DNA from: Clostridia bacterium
GTDB taxonomy: Bacteria > Bacillota > Clostridia > Oscillospirales > CAG-272
Direction: 5' to 3'
DNA: 54,061 nucleotides
NCBI GenBank assembly: GCA_017467165.1
Contig: JAFTST010000032.1
Span: 1 to 54,061, forward strand
A program made the position numbers and the translations under genes. The notes under the pieces are model-generated. The model saw only the letters and a program-made list of their open reading frames with translations, ran no database searches and was not told the DNA's origin. This document shows, piece by piece, positions 1 through 9,119 of this stretch. Within the stretch, counting starts at the first letter, position 1; each line of letters opens with the position of its first letter.

Positions 1-30
1 ATTGAAAATGGAGAATTGAAAATTAGGAAG

Positions 31-81
31 GTGCGAAAAAAGAGGCTGAACCATCCGCTACGGGGAGCTTCTGACTCAGCC
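31..81 (-). terminator. Rho-independent terminator of pflB-pflA
   Basis: Read on the minus strand, a hairpin closed by GGCTGA/TCAGCC (44-81) is followed by TCTTTTTT. It lies about 35 bases downstream of the pflA stop, so it likely ends the pflB-pflA transcript. The stem outside the six closing pairs is imperfect. Confidence 0.6.
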
Positions 82-114
82 AGATTCTGTTCGGTTTTTC
101 TGAAAGGTTCGGCA

Positions 115-822
115 TCAGCCGTTCACTATTTCCTCAAGCCTTGCCATCAGCTCCGCCGAAGGCTCGGGCGTGCTCTCGAGGGGAAACTTAAGCCCCAGCT
201 GCCCATACTTTTCAAGGCAGAGCTTTCTGAAGGGAAGGAGCTCGATTTTCTCTACCGTCGGGTAGCTCTTGATAATGGCGCGGAGCTCCTTCGCATCAGC
301 TTCGGTATCGTTGATACCGGGAACTATAACCTGCCTTATCCACACGGGGATACCAAGCTCGGTGACTCTGTCAAGAAAGCGAAGTGTTTTTTCGAGCGAG
401 CCGAGAGTGTAGCGGCGGTATTTTTCCTCGCTGGTGAATTTGATATCGAGAAGAACGAGGTCGCACAGAGAAAGCAGCTCGTCGACCCTCTCGTTATACA
501 CCGCGCCCGAGGTGTCAAGAGCGATATGCAGACCCATTGCCTTAAGCTCTCTTATAAGAGCGGTGAAAAACTCCGCCTGCATACAGGGCTCGCCGCCCGA
601 TAGGGTGACTCCGCCGTTTTTTATATAAGGGTAGAGCCTCTTGATTTTCGAGGTAAGCTCGCCGACGGATACCTGCTCACCGTCCTCCGACCTCCAGGTG
701 TCGGGGTTGTGGCAATAGATGCATCGAAGCGGACATCCCGATGAAAACACTACCGCTCTGACCCCGGGGCCGTCAACCGTGCCCAGCGACTGCAGGCTGT
801 GTATATATCCCTGACTAGACAT
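115..822 (-). CDS. pflA: Pyruvate formate-lyase-activating enzyme (radical SAM)
   Basis: This 235-residue protein is a radical SAM enzyme that installs the glycyl radical on pyruvate formate-lyase using a [4Fe-4S] cluster and S-adenosylmethionine. The cluster motif CPLRCIYC (CxxxCxxC) is near residue 30, followed by HNPDTW, and the [10 protein letters not shown] segment typical of glycyl-radical activases is near residue 70. The length matches PflA. Its ATG overlaps the last 8 bases of pflB on the same strand, so the two are translationally coupled and share the upstream ZTP riboswitch. Because it directly follows pflB, a PflA role is much more likely than activation of another glycyl-radical enzyme. 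Confidence 0.96.
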   Translation of the reverse strand: MSSQGYIHSLQSLGTVDGPGVRAVVFSSGCPLRCIYCHNPDTWRSEDGEQVSVGELTSKIKRLYPYIKNGGVTLSGGEPCMQAEFFTALIRELKAMGLHIALDTSGAVYNERVDELLSLCDLVLLDIKFTSEEKYRRYTLGSLEKTLRFLDRVTELGIPVWIRQVIVPGINDTEADAKELRAIIKSYPTVEKIELLPFRKLCLEKYGQLGLKFPLESTPEPSAELMARLEEIVNG

Positions 823-3058
823 TTTCGTGGAAGGTGCGGCTGATAACCTCTCTCTGCTGCTCGGGGGTGAGCTTGTGGAAGTTAACTGCGTAGCCGCTTA
901 CTCTGATTGTAAGGTTGGGGTACAGCTCGGGGTTTTCCATAGCGTCGATAAGCCTCTCTCTTTCGAGAACGTTGACGTTGATATGGTGCGCGCCCTGTGA
1001 GAAATATCCGTCAAGAATGGAAACGAGGTTGGCTTTTCTATCCTCAGGGGTCCCCCCGAGAGCCGAGGGAACTATGGAGAAGGGGGTGTAGATGCCGTCG
1101 CGGCAGTCGTCGTAGCTCATTTTCGCCACGGAGTTAAGCGAGGCGAGAGCGCCGTTTTTCTCCCTGTTGTGCATAGGATTAGCTCCCGGGGCGAAGGGCT
1201 CGCCTGCGCGTCTGCCGTCGGGTGTCGCGCCCGTTTTCTTTCCGTAGACCACGTTCGAGGTGATGGTCAGGGCGGAGAGGGTGTGCTTCGCTCCTCTGTA
1301 CGCGGGGGTCCTTCTCAGCTGTGTGATAAAGTCGTGGAGTATGCCCTTGGCGATAAGGTCAACCCTGTCGTCGTCATTTCCGTAGGTGGGGAAATCTCCC
1401 TCGGTGATATAGTCAACGATTAGTCCTTCTTCGTTTTTCACCGTTCTGACCCTCGCGTATTTTATAGCCGAAAGGCTGTCCGCGATAACCGACAGTCCCG
1501 CAACGCCAAACGCCATAAGCCGCTCGACGTCCGTGTCGTGCAGAGCGAGCATAGTGCGCTCGTAGGCGTACTTATCGTGCATGAAGTGTATGACGTTCAT
1601 AGTGCTGACGTACTGCGCCGCTATCCACTCCATATAGACCGAAAGCCTTTCCGTGACCTTCCGATAGTCGAGGTATTCGTCCTCGTACACGGGCATCTCG
1701 GGTCCTATCTGCACGCCCTGCACCTCGTCCTTGCCGCCGTTGAGCGCCATCAGGAGAACCTTCGGCAGATTGCACCTCGCGCCGAAGAACTGCATCTGCT
1801 TTCCTACCCTCATCGCGCTGACACAGCAGGCAATGGCGTAGTCGTCGCCGTATATCGGACGCATCAGGTCGTCGCTCTCGTACTGTATGCTGTCGGTGTC
1901 TATAGAAACCTTCGCGCAGTATTTCTTGAACGCGTCGGGGAGGCGGCTGCTCCAGAGAACCGTGAGGTTAGGCTCGGGGGAGGTGCCGAGGTTGTAGAGC
2001 GTATGAAGAATTCTGAAGGAGCTCTTGGTGACGAGCGTTCTGCCGTCAAGTCCGACGCCGCCGACCGCCTCGGTTATCCACATCGGGTCGCCGCCGAAAA
2101 GCTCGTTGTACTCGGGGGTGCGAAGGTGGCGTATCATTCTGAGCTTGATAACGAGCTGGTCAATAAGCTCCTGCGCCTCGCTCTCGGTGATAGCTCCTTC
2201 CTTAAGGTCTCTTTCAATATAGATCTCAAGGACGGTAGAAACTCTGCCGAGCGACATTGCCGCGCCGTTCTGCTCCTTATTAGCCGCCAGATAGCCGAAG
2301 TAGGTCCACTGTACAGCCTCGCGAGCGCTCGCCGCGGGACGCGATATGTCGCAACCGTACATTGCCGCCATTTCCTTGAGGTAGCCGAGGAAGGTTATCT
2401 GCTTGTGCAGCTCCTCGGAAAGACGGATTACCTCCTCGGTCATAGGCGAGTTGGCAAGTCCTGCTTTGTCCTTTTTCTTCTCATCAATAAGCCTGTCGAC
2501 GCCGTAGAGGGCAATTCGTCTGTAGTCGCCGATAATTCTGCCTCTGCCGTACGCGTCGGGAAGTCCTGTGAGAATGCCCGCGTGGCGCATTTTTCGCATA
2601 GTGTCGGTATAAGCGCGGAAAACTCCGTCGTTGTGCGTGGTTCGGTAGGTGAATTGGTTCTCGATTTTATCCGACAGGGTATAGCCGTACGCCTTGCAGG
2701 CGGAGCGAGCCATACGAATACCGCCGAAGGGGTGAATTCCCCTGACGAGCGGAGCTCCCGTCTGCAGTCCGACGATAATCTCGTCCTCACGGTCAAGATA
2801 TGCCGCAGGATAGGTGAGAAGCGAGGAAACCGTCTCGGTGTCAATTCCGACGACTCCGCCTCTCTCTTTTTCAATTCTGAAAAGCTCGCCAAGCTTGCCC
2901 ATAAGGCGCTGTGTGCGCTCAGTGGGAGGAGAAAGAAAGCTCTCGTCACTCTCGTAGGGGGTGTAGTTTTTCTGTATGAAATCTCTGACGCTTATCCCGT
3001 CGCGCCACTTGCCGGCGATAAAGCCGCGCCAGGCATATTCAAAAGCGTTGTCCGTCAT
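815..3058 (-). CDS. pflB: Formate C-acetyltransferase (pyruvate formate-lyase)
   Basis: Converts pyruvate and CoA to acetyl-CoA and formate in anaerobic metabolism; cytosolic. The protein is about 747 residues, normal for PflB. It carries the adjacent active-site cysteine pair ([10 protein letters not shown]) and the C-terminal glycyl radical motif RVSGYAVNF. An upstream in-frame ATG at 3091 would add 11 residues, but the ATG at 3058 is preceded by AAGAAAGGAAAA at good spacing and fits the family N-terminus, so I choose it. The stop is TAG, inside the start of pflA. A ZTP riboswitch and strong promoter lie upstream, linking expression to folate and one-carbon status, as known for the pfl RNA motif. 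Confidence 0.96.
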   Translation of the reverse strand: MTDNAFEYAWRGFIAGKWRDGISVRDFIQKNYTPYESDESFLSPPTERTQRLMGKLGELFRIEKERGGVVGIDTETVSSLLTYPAAYLDREDEIIVGLQTGAPLVRGIHPFGGIRMARSACKAYGYTLSDKIENQFTYRTTHNDGVFRAYTDTMRKMRHAGILTGLPDAYGRGRIIGDYRRIALYGVDRLIDEKKKDKAGLANSPMTEEVIRLSEELHKQITFLGYLKEMAAMYGCDISRPAASAREAVQWTYFGYLAANKEQNGAAMSLGRVSTVLEIYIERDLKEGAITESEAQELIDQLVIKLRMIRHLRTPEYNELFGGDPMWITEAVGGVGLDGRTLVTKSSFRILHTLYNLGTSPEPNLTVLWSSRLPDAFKKYCAKVSIDTDSIQYESDDLMRPIYGDDYAIACCVSAMRVGKQMQFFGARCNLPKVLLMALNGGKDEVQGVQIGPEMPVYEDEYLDYRKVTERLSVYMEWIAAQYVSTMNVIHFMHDKYAYERTMLALHDTDVERLMAFGVAGLSVIADSLSAIKYARVRTVKNEEGLIVDYITEGDFPTYGNDDDRVDLIAKGILHDFITQLRRTPAYRGAKHTLSALTITSNVVYGKKTGATPDGRRAGEPFAPGANPMHNREKNGALASLNSVAKMSYDDCRDGIYTPFSIVPSALGGTPEDRKANLVSILDGYFSQGAHHINVNVLERERLIDAMENPELYPNLTIRVSGYAVNFHKLTPEQQREVISRTFHENV

Positions 3059-3130
3059 ATCCGTCTTTTCCTTTCTTGGATATATATTCATTTTATTATA
3101 TTTCCGGAAATTTCGCGCCGCCCCGAAAAC

Positions 3131-3165
3131 AAAAAAACAGCCGTATCACAGAATGATATCGACTG
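3131..3165 (-). terminator. Riboswitch-controlled intrinsic terminator
   Basis: On the minus strand an 11-pair hairpin with one bulged A (arms at 3165-3154 and 3148-3138, loop TTCTG) is followed by seven T. Its 5' arm starts inside the 3' end of the ZTP aptamer (CTGGGCAG). Aptamer and terminator are therefore expected to be mutually exclusive, so ligand binding would permit transcription of pflB. Confidence 0.8.
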
Positions 3166-3240
3166 CCCAGACGGTCGGCAATATTCCACGGCGCTCCACA
3201 CGGGTTAATCCCGTTTTCCGTCAGTCACGCCGCAGTGGGC
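3138..3240 (-). promoter_or_regulatory. ZTP (pfl motif) riboswitch
   Basis: The minus-strand leader of pflB contains the hallmark elements in order: GCGTGACTGACGGA, a short hairpin ACGGG-attaa-CCCGT, GGAGCGC, then GCCGACCGTCTGGGCA. These are the conserved blocks of the ZTP/ZMP-binding pfl motif RNA. The class senses the purine intermediate ZMP/ZTP that builds up when 10-formyl-tetrahydrofolate is short. Placing it ahead of pyruvate formate-lyase, a formate source, is the arrangement that gave the motif its name. Confidence 0.9.
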
Positions 3241-3260
3241 ACCAGCCCCTTGTTGCTCTT

Positions 3261-3289
3261 ATTATACCACTCACTCCCCAAATAGTCAA
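3261..3289 (-). promoter_or_regulatory. Sigma-A promoter of the pfl operon
   Basis: TTGACT (3289-3284) and TATAAT (3266-3261) on the minus strand are separated by exactly 17 bases. The start of transcription would be near 3254, just ahead of the ZTP aptamer. Confidence 0.85.
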
Positions 3290-3459
3290 GAAGAAAAATG
3301 CCTTCGCCCCTTTTTCTCCGTTTTGTACAAAAAGGTGCGAGGTATAGCCGCCCTTTTCGACGGCGGAAAAATGAGAGGAGCTCCCGGAACCTGTCAAAGC
3401 CCCGTGGAGCCCCGTGTCGAAATATTATTGATTTTTTGGCGCGATATGAAAACAATAAT
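3290..3459. other. Intergenic stretch, no gene
   Basis: This is the gap between the pfl promoter and the convergent end of the methyltransferase gene. It holds an A/T-rich inverted repeat near 3306-3339 (CCTTTTT and AAAAAGG arms) that could end minus-strand transcription. It also holds a copy of a short motif, CCCGTGTCGAA (3411-3421), that recurs in two other gaps. No convincing coding frame was seen. Confidence 0.5.
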
Positions 3460-4467
3460 TTACAATCCCAGCGGATTTTTCAGCATTCGCACCGCCTCGT
3501 CGCAGTCCTTTGGCGCGGCGGGGTCATCAACCTCCAGCTGCCATCTTATCTCGAGGAAGCGTTCTACCCTCGAGCGCGACAGAAGAAAGTCCTCGACCCA
3601 ATATTGAAACTCCGTGCCCTCCGAAAGATGCTCCAGAGCCTTCATTCTCCTGTACATAGGCTCGCCGTCGCCCGCGTCTCGCCAGGTGTCAACGAAGGCA
3701 AGGTCGAAGCGCTCCTTTGGCATAACCGTTTCGGCGTAGACGAAGGCGTCCGCCCTGACAATTCTGATTTTTTCCCTCGTTTTAATCTGCGGAAGTATGT
3801 ATTTCTGGAACAGCCTTATAACCGCCTCGCTCTTCTCAACGACGACGACCTCGGAAACCTCCTCCTTTTCTGCCGCCATATAGGCGAAGTACCCCAGCCC
3901 AAGACCGAAGGTGACGACTCTGCCGCGCGCCGCGCGAATAGCCTCCTCACAGGTGTCAAGGTCGACGGGTGTGAGGGTCATCCACTCGTTACCGTCCTCG
4001 AGGACCGCGGGGAAGAAAAACTCCTCGCGGAAAAATCCGAGCTCCGCCCGCTCGAAAAAGTCGGAATCCGTGACAAGATTTCCCGTCACGAAGCCTCTGT
4101 ACGCGGGATAGCTCTCCCGTCTCAGCTCCCAGGAGCCGTCGGTGACGTTTTCAATCCTGATATTCTTGTAGTACGGGTTTTCGGTATATCTTTTCGTGTC
4201 AAGTATCCTTACAGATGGGGTGAGATACTCGCGGATAATCCGCATATCCTCTCTGTCCTCAAAGTCAAGCCCGAATGCCTCGGTGAGTATAGCGACGATA
4301 GCCTGCTTTTCCGTCATATCGCCGTCCGCAGTAAGCGCGTCTATCATATCCACCGTTATCAGCTCGGGATAGTGCTCAAGATACTTGGCAAGATGGTTGT
4401 TGAACTCTGCGTTTCTCTCAAAGACGGCTTCTATTCTCCCAAATTTCTGTCTTTCCGTATAATTCAT
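3460..4467 (-). CDS. Predicted class I SAM-dependent methyltransferase-like protein
   Basis: This 335-residue cytosolic protein has a Rossmann-like SAM-binding core in its second half. The glycine motif is TFGLGLGYFAYM, followed by VVVVEKSEAVI with the expected acidic residue at the end of strand 2, and FDLAFVDTW as the motif IV-like strand. This order resembles spermidine-synthase-like and small-molecule methyltransferases. The N-terminal half (about 170 residues) shows no motif I recognise. It is transcribed alone and divergently from the esterase fusion gene. The start has GAGGTG at suitable spacing. The substrate is unknown. Confidence 0.7.
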   Translation of the reverse strand: MNYTERQKFGRIEAVFERNAEFNNHLAKYLEHYPELITVDMIDALTADGDMTEKQAIVAILTEAFGLDFEDREDMRIIREYLTPSVRILDTKRYTENPYYKNIRIENVTDGSWELRRESYPAYRGFVTGNLVTDSDFFERAELGFFREEFFFPAVLEDGNEWMTLTPVDLDTCEEAIRAARGRVVTFGLGLGYFAYMAAEKEEVSEVVVVEKSEAVIRLFQKYILPQIKTREKIRIVRADAFVYAETVMPKERFDLAFVDTWRDAGDGEPMYRRMKALEHLSEGTEFQYWVEDFLLSRSRVERFLEIRWQLEVDDPAAPKDCDEAVRMLKNPLGL

Positions 4468-4489
4468 TCCGACACCTCGTTTCTATATT

Positions 4490-4519
4490 ATTATACACGA
4501 TGCGCGTGCGGAAAGTCAA
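4490..4519 (-). promoter_or_regulatory. Promoter of the methyltransferase-like gene
   Basis: On the minus strand TTGACT (4519-4514) and TATAAT (4495-4490) are separated by 18 bases. They sit about 25 bases upstream of the start codon. Confidence 0.7.
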
Positions 4520-4526
4520 CAAAAAC

Positions 4527-4555
4527 TTGACAAAGGGGCGACTGTATAGTAAAAT
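4527..4555 (+). promoter_or_regulatory. Promoter of the esterase/acyltransferase gene
   Basis: TTGACA (4527-4532), a 17-base spacer and TAAAAT (4550-4555) form a near-consensus sigma-A promoter. It is divergent from, and just beside, the methyltransferase promoter. The leader would be about 50 bases. Confidence 0.8.
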
Positions 4556-4614
4556 AATATGACAGGGCGTATTCCCACGTCTTCGCCCGATAAATATGTG
4601 ATGAAAGAAGAAAT

Positions 4615-6846
4615 ATGAATTTAAGCGATAAAATACTGCGCTCCCAGGTGGAGCTGACAAAGCCGATAGCAGACGGCACCCGTCTTGAGGTGTCGCGGAG
4701 TCTGCAGGACCGCATCGGCAGAATAATGCACTTCACACGCAGGCACGACGTGGTGGTGCACGACAACTACTACGAGGGCATCAGAGCCTCGCTTATCGTT
4801 CCCAGGGATGAAATCCGCGGCGGCGTTATAATGTATATACACGGCGGCGGCTTCACCTGCGGCTCGATTAAATATGCCAGGGGCTACGCCTCCGTGCTCG
4901 CCGCAGAGTGCGGAATGAAGGTTTTCTGCGTTGAGTACCGCCTGGCGCCCGAGCACCCGTATCCCGCGGCGCTTGACGACGTCTATGACGCTTATATCGC
5001 GCTCCTTAAGGGCGGCACGCCCGGCGAGAGAATTATCGTAGCGGGAGAGAGCGCGGGCGGAGGACTCGCCTACTCCCTGTGCCTTAGGCTTCGGGACGAG
5101 GGCGTGGAAATGCCTGCGGGAATTGTAGCCATATCCCCCTGGTGCGACCTCGCTATGAGCGGCGCGTCATATACAGAAAACAGAGAGGCTGACCCCTCGC
5201 TCACGCACGAGAGACTGCTCTTTTTCGCCAACTGCTACGTTGGCGCCTATGAAAAGCACAGTATGCCGAAGCCCAAGGGAGCGATAAGACCCAGCGCAGA
5301 GTATGAGAGAAAAAAGACCGACCCCCTGATATCCCCCCTCTATGCAGACCTTTCGGGTATGCCACCCTCGCTTATTTTCGCAGGAGGCGACGAGATGCTG
5401 CTCTCGGATGCCGAGAGTATGCAGGACAAGCTCATTCAGGCGGGCTGTCAGTCAAAGCTCTATATACGCCCCGAAATGTGGCACGCATATATGCTATACT
5501 GCCTGAAAAGTCAGAAAAAGGACTATGAAATCCTCAACGAATTTGTAAAGAAATGCTTACCTCAGGAAAACGAGCGGAAGCTCAGGTGGATGCAGCTTGA
5601 CAATTCCGCGAAGATATATCCCGCCTCGGCTACCTCGCGCTGGAATAACATATTCCGTCTGTCCTGTACTCTAAAGGAGGAGGTTGACACCGAGGTGCTT
5701 CAATCCGCCCTCGACGTGACCGTGCGCCGCTTCCCCTCGATAGCCGTGAGGCTTCACTCGGGAGCGTTCTGGTACTATCTTGAGGAGATAGCCCACGCGC
5801 CGAGGATACAGGAGGAGAAGTCGTATCCCTTAGTCAGAATGCCCTTTGACGATATCCGTCACTGCGCCTTCCGCGTGCTCGTGTACCACAGGAGAATTGC
5901 CGTAGAATTTTTCCACGCCCTGACCGACGGAAACGGCGGACTCGTGTTCCTTAAGAGCCTTGTCGCCGAGTACCTTGAGCAGAAGCACAATATGACGCTC
6001 CCCTGCGGCTGTGGCGTGCTTGACAGGCTCGAGGCGCCCAAGGAGGAGGAGCTGCAGGACTGCTTCCCCAAGAACAAGGCGCCCGTCGGACGGGCAAGGC
6101 AGGAGAGTGACTCGTACAGAATTATGGGAACTCCCGAGGAGGACGGCTTCTGCCACGTTACCACCTTCATTCTTCGCTCGGAGCAGCTTGTCAGTCTGGC
6201 TCACGAAAACAACGTCAGCGTCACAACGGCGCTCGCCGCCGCCTTCATCAAGGCGACAATCGCCCTGCAGAACGAGGACGTCAGGCGTCTGAAGCGTCAG
6301 AAAAAGGTTAAGATGCTCATTCCCGTCGACCTTCGCAGGCTGTACGGAGTGAATACTCTGCGTAACTTCGTGCTCTACTCCACGCCCGGCGTCGACCCGA
6401 GGCTTGGAGAGTATGAATTCTCGGAGCTGTGCGAGATTGTGCACCACAGACTGAAGCTGGACGTCACGAAAAAGAATATGAGCGCGAGAATATATACCAA
6501 CGTCAAGGACGAGGAGAATATGCTCCTGAAGCTCGCGCCCCTTTTCCTCAAAAACATAGTTATGAAAATAGTTTTCCGTCTTTTCGGAGAGAAGAAGTCA
6601 ACCCTCTCGCTCTCAAACCTGGGCGTCGTGCGCCTTCCGGGAAATATGGCGGATTATATCGACAGATTTGATTTCGTCCTCAGCGTGCAGTCCGACGCGC
6701 CCTACAACGTCGGCGTTATTTCCTTCGGGGACACACTCTACCTCAACATTATACGCGATATACGCGAGCCCCGTCTTGAGCGGGCGCTGTATGAGGTGCT
6801 TCGCTCTCTTGGAGTGGACGTCAAGCTCGAGAGCAACGAAAAATAA
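4615..6846 (+). CDS. Alpha/beta-hydrolase (HSL family) fused to a condensation-like acyltransferase domain
   Basis: This 743-residue protein is a fusion. Residues 1-310 are a hormone-sensitive-lipase-type esterase: oxyanion motif HGGGF at 76-80, nucleophile elbow GESAG with Ser146, and likely Asp259 (GGDEML) and His290 (WHAY). Residues 320-743 resemble alcohol acetyltransferase/condensation-superfamily enzymes, with the HxxxD motif HALTDG (His434, Asp438). Neither half has a signal peptide or membrane segment. An acyl-ester-making and an acyl-ester-cleaving domain in one chain suggests acyl transfer onto an alcohol or lipid, but the substrate is unknown. The start follows AGAAG, a weak ribosome site. 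The gene for a zinc-ribbon membrane protein follows 19 bases downstream and probably shares the transcript. Confidence 0.85.
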   Translation: MNLSDKILRSQVELTKPIADGTRLEVSRSLQDRIGRIMHFTRRHDVVVHDNYYEGIRASLIVPRDEIRGGVIMYIHGGGFTCGSIKYARGYASVLAAECGMKVFCVEYRLAPEHPYPAALDDVYDAYIALLKGGTPGERIIVAGESAGGGLAYSLCLRLRDEGVEMPAGIVAISPWCDLAMSGASYTENREADPSLTHERLLFFANCYVGAYEKHSMPKPKGAIRPSAEYERKKTDPLISPLYADLSGMPPSLIFAGGDEMLLSDAESMQDKLIQAGCQSKLYIRPEMWHAYMLYCLKSQKKDYEILNEFVKKCLPQENERKLRWMQLDNSAKIYPASATSRWNNIFRLSCTLKEEVDTEVLQSALDVTVRRFPSIAVRLHSGAFWYYLEEIAHAPRIQEEKSYPLVRMPFDDIRHCAFRVLVYHRRIAVEFFHALTDGNGGLVFLKSLVAEYLEQKHNMTLPCGCGVLDRLEAPKEEELQDCFPKNKAPVGRARQESDSYRIMGTPEEDGFCHVTTFILRSEQLVSLAHENNVSVTTALAAAFIKATIALQNEDVRRLKRQKKVKMLIPVDLRRLYGVNTLRNFVLYSTPGVDPRLGEYEFSELCEIVHHRLKLDVTKKNMSARIYTNVKDEENMLLKLAPLFLKNIVMKIVFRLFGEKKSTLSLSNLGVVRLPGNMADYIDRFDFVLSVQSDAPYNVGVISFGDTLYLNIIRDIREPRLERALYEVLRSLGVDVKLESNEK

Positions 6847-6865
6847 GCGGATTAAGGAGAAAAAT

Positions 6866-7558
6866 ATGTATTGTGTCAAATGTGGCGTGGAGCTCGCCGA
6901 CAGCCAGCGTAGCTGTCCGCTCTGCCAGACGCCCGTGTATTTTCCCGAGCTCTCTGACGACAGGGAGCGCCCCTATCCCAAGCAGAATAAGCCCGAGACG
7001 GTCAACTCGCGCGGAGTATATTTCGTCATAACCTTCGCATTTCTTATAGCCGCTATTCTGTGTCATATGGCGGATATGTCAATTAACGGAGACTTCACCT
7101 GGTCGGGATACGTGCTCGGCGGACTTATAGTGGCTTATACCATACTGATTCTGCCGGGCTGGTTCAACCGCTCTCACCCCGCGGTATTCGTGCCCTCGTC
7201 CTTCGGCGCTGTCGCTCTGTACGTGGCGTATATCAACTACTACTCGGGCGGCGAGTGGTTTTTAACCTTCGCCCTTCCTCTTATCGGCGGCGTGGCGCTC
7301 ATCGTGTGCTCGGTGACTATTCTTTCCCACTATCTGCGCCGCGGTTATCTCTATATCTGGGGCGGTGCGTCGATTGCCACGGGACTGCTGTGCGTGCTGC
7401 TTGAATGGCTGACGGTCATCACCTTCGCCCGCGAGGCAATGTTCGTCTGGAGCCTGTATCCCGCTATCGCGCTGTTCCTTGTCGGAATTATGCTTATCGT
7501 TGTCGGCATTGTCAAGCCGTTCCGCGAGTCGCTTCGAAGAGTCTTTTTCCTTGGATAA
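6866..7558 (+). CDS. Zinc-ribbon, six-helix membrane protein (DUF6320-like)
   Basis: The protein is 230 residues, taking the ATG at 6866 behind AAGGAG. It opens with a rubredoxin-type zinc ribbon (CVKC and CPLC pairs in the first 30 residues). About six hydrophobic membrane segments follow, with short loops. This architecture matches a family I recall as DUF6320, often found beside esterase/acyltransferase fusions like the one immediately upstream. The pair probably works on a membrane-associated acyl substrate, but the biochemical role is unknown. A longer in-frame reading from 6668 lies inside the upstream gene and is not credible. Confidence 0.75.
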   Translation: MYCVKCGVELADSQRSCPLCQTPVYFPELSDDRERPYPKQNKPETVNSRGVYFVITFAFLIAAILCHMADMSINGDFTWSGYVLGGLIVAYTILILPGWFNRSHPAVFVPSSFGAVALYVAYINYYSGGEWFLTFALPLIGGVALIVCSVTILSHYLRRGYLYIWGGASIATGLLCVLLEWLTVITFAREAMFVWSLYPAIALFLVGIMLIVVGIVKPFRESLRRVFFLG

Positions 7559-7620
7559 GGCAGAGGGGCAATTTTGAATCAAGCCCCAAAAAAAGCGCTT
7601 CCCACAGCCATAGAAAAGAA

Positions 7621-7667
7621 AAACAGATAGAAGTACAGTTTTTTCTGCGCCTCTATCTGTTTTTTTC
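7621..7667. terminator. Bidirectional terminator
   Basis: AACAGATAGA and TCTATCTGTT form a 10-pair stem (about 7622-7661) flanked by A-rich sequence on the left and seven T on the right. It can end both the rightward esterase operon and the leftward MBG-repeat lipoprotein gene. Confidence 0.8.
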
Positions 7668-7683
7668 TGTTAATATCTCAAAA

Positions 7684-8922
7684 TTACCACTTGTGCTCGG
7701 GAGTAGTGAGTCCGCTGCCTGCCACGCCCTTAATCTTGAGCGTCGCGGTAAGGACCAGCCTTTCGTAGTTTTCGCCCTCAATAATAACGGTGATGGTGTA
7801 GGTACCCGCGTACTCTATATTTTTGTCGGAGTAGGTGACCGTGACGCCCTCGGGAATTTCGCCCTCGAGCTCAAGGCTGTGCTTCTTTCCCTTTTCATAG
7901 CTGACCTCCTTGCTCCTGAGTGTAAGCGTACCGGACAGGGAAGCCTTTTTGATTTTCAGAGTAGCCTCAAGAGTCAGAGTGTTGTAGCCTTCTGCCGAAA
8001 GAACGGCGACAACCTTATATTCTCCTGCATTTATTTTGTCGTTTCCTGCGAAGGTGACGGAAGCCTCCTCGGGAAGCTCGCCTGTGAGGGAAAGCGATTT
8101 GACCGTGCCGTCGTAGGTGAACTCACAGCTCTCAAGAGTAATTCCTGTGAAATCCTTGGGCTTCTCGGTGCTTTCAGCTTTTTTGATAATAAGCACGGCA
8201 GGAAGGGTCAGGGTGTTATAGTTGTCACCCGATAGGGTTGCTGTAACGGGATATTCGCCGATCTCGGTCTGTACGTTGCCCGAATAAGAAACGCTGACGC
8301 CCTTGGGGAGAGTGCCCTCGATTTCTATTTTCTTTTCCTCGCCGTCGTAGGTGAACTCACCGCCAGAGAAGACAATTCCCGTTATATCCGCCTTCTCGAT
8401 AACCATAACCGCCGAGAGAGTGAGCTCATTGTAGTTCTTGCCGCTGAGAGTGACCTTGACAGGATGGTTGCCCGCGTCGGTCACACCGTTGCCGACCCAG
8501 CTTGCCGTGACGCCCTCAGGCAACACGCCTGAAAGCTGAAGCGACTTTGAGGTTGCGTCGTAGATGAAGGTCTGACCTGAGAGAGTGACACCCTCGATGT
8601 TCTTTTTTTCAATAATAAGCTTAGCGGTGAGGGTGAGCGTTTCGTAGCCCTCGCCGGTGAGAGTAGCGGTAGCGGTGTACTGTCCCGCGTCGGTGCCCTT
8701 ATTGCCTGCATAGCTGACGCTGACGCCCTCGGGCAGCCCGCCCGTCACGGTAATCTCGTGCTCCGCGCCGTCGTATACCACGGTCTTGTCGACGAAGCTG
8801 ACGCCCTCAATAGTCTTTTTCTCCGTATCGGGCTTGTCAACTCTGCACGCGGCGAAGGACAGACAAAGCGCGACTGATAGCATGAGCAACAGAGCTATGC
8901 CGATTAATCTCTTTATTTTCAT
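7684..8922 (-). CDS. Lipoprotein with five MBG-type repeats
   Basis: This is a 412-residue predicted surface lipoprotein. A basic start and hydrophobic stretch end in the lipobox FAAC, with Cys26 as the lipid attachment site. The rest consists of five copies of a roughly 75-residue beta-rich repeat. Each has a YDG motif, a hydrophobic LPEGVSVSY-like core, GxYxxxxxLxGxxYxxLTL and a closing strand. This pattern fits the MBG family of extracellular repeats found in bacterial surface proteins. No catalytic residues are seen, so an adhesive or structural role is likely. It has its own promoter (8987-8959) and GGAG ribosome site and stands alone between two plus-strand units. Confidence 0.8.
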   Translation of the reverse strand: MKIKRLIGIALLLMLSVALCLSFAACRVDKPDTEKKTIEGVSFVDKTVVYDGAEHEITVTGGLPEGVSVSYAGNKGTDAGQYTATATLTGEGYETLTLTAKLIIEKKNIEGVTLSGQTFIYDATSKSLQLSGVLPEGVTASWVGNGVTDAGNHPVKVTLSGKNYNELTLSAVMVIEKADITGIVFSGGEFTYDGEEKKIEIEGTLPKGVSVSYSGNVQTEIGEYPVTATLSGDNYNTLTLPAVLIIKKAESTEKPKDFTGITLESCEFTYDGTVKSLSLTGELPEEASVTFAGNDKINAGEYKVVAVLSAEGYNTLTLEATLKIKKASLSGTLTLRSKEVSYEKGKKHSLELEGEIPEGVTVTYSDKNIEYAGTYTITVIIEGENYERLVLTATLKIKGVAGSGLTTPEHKW

Positions 8923-8958
8923 TGGACGTCTCCTTTTTGGTTTTAATTGACTGAGTAC

Positions 8959-8987
8959 ATCTTATCATATTTCGCATATTTTTTCAA
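8959..8987 (-). promoter_or_regulatory. Promoter of the MBG lipoprotein gene
   Basis: On the minus strand TTGAAA (8987-8982) and TAAGAT (8964-8959) are separated by 17 bases in an AT-rich region. Confidence 0.6.
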
Positions 8988-9069
8988 TATGCTTTTAATA
9001 TTTTCAAGCATTTGACAGCTTTTTGACTGAATTTAACAGAAAAATAAGCGCATTTTTGAAATTCAAGGA

Positions 9070-9098
9070 TTGCAAAATATAACTTCATGTGATAAAAT
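9070..9098 (+). promoter_or_regulatory. Promoter of the GH2-like gene
   Basis: TTGCAA (9070-9075), a 17-base spacer and TAAAAT (9093-9098) precede a GGAGGG ribosome site at 9111-9116. Confidence 0.65.
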
Positions 9099-9119
9099 AT
9101 AGAAAAAAGCGGAGGGCGT

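Noticed and set aside
1..30. Partial element or attachment site at the window start
   Set aside because: The text is a short purine-rich run with weak similarity to 22031-22071; there is too little sequence to call an element.
1538..3208. A 556-codon open frame opposite pflB
   Set aside because: pflB is unambiguous on the minus strand; the antisense frame shows no family motifs and crosses the riboswitch.
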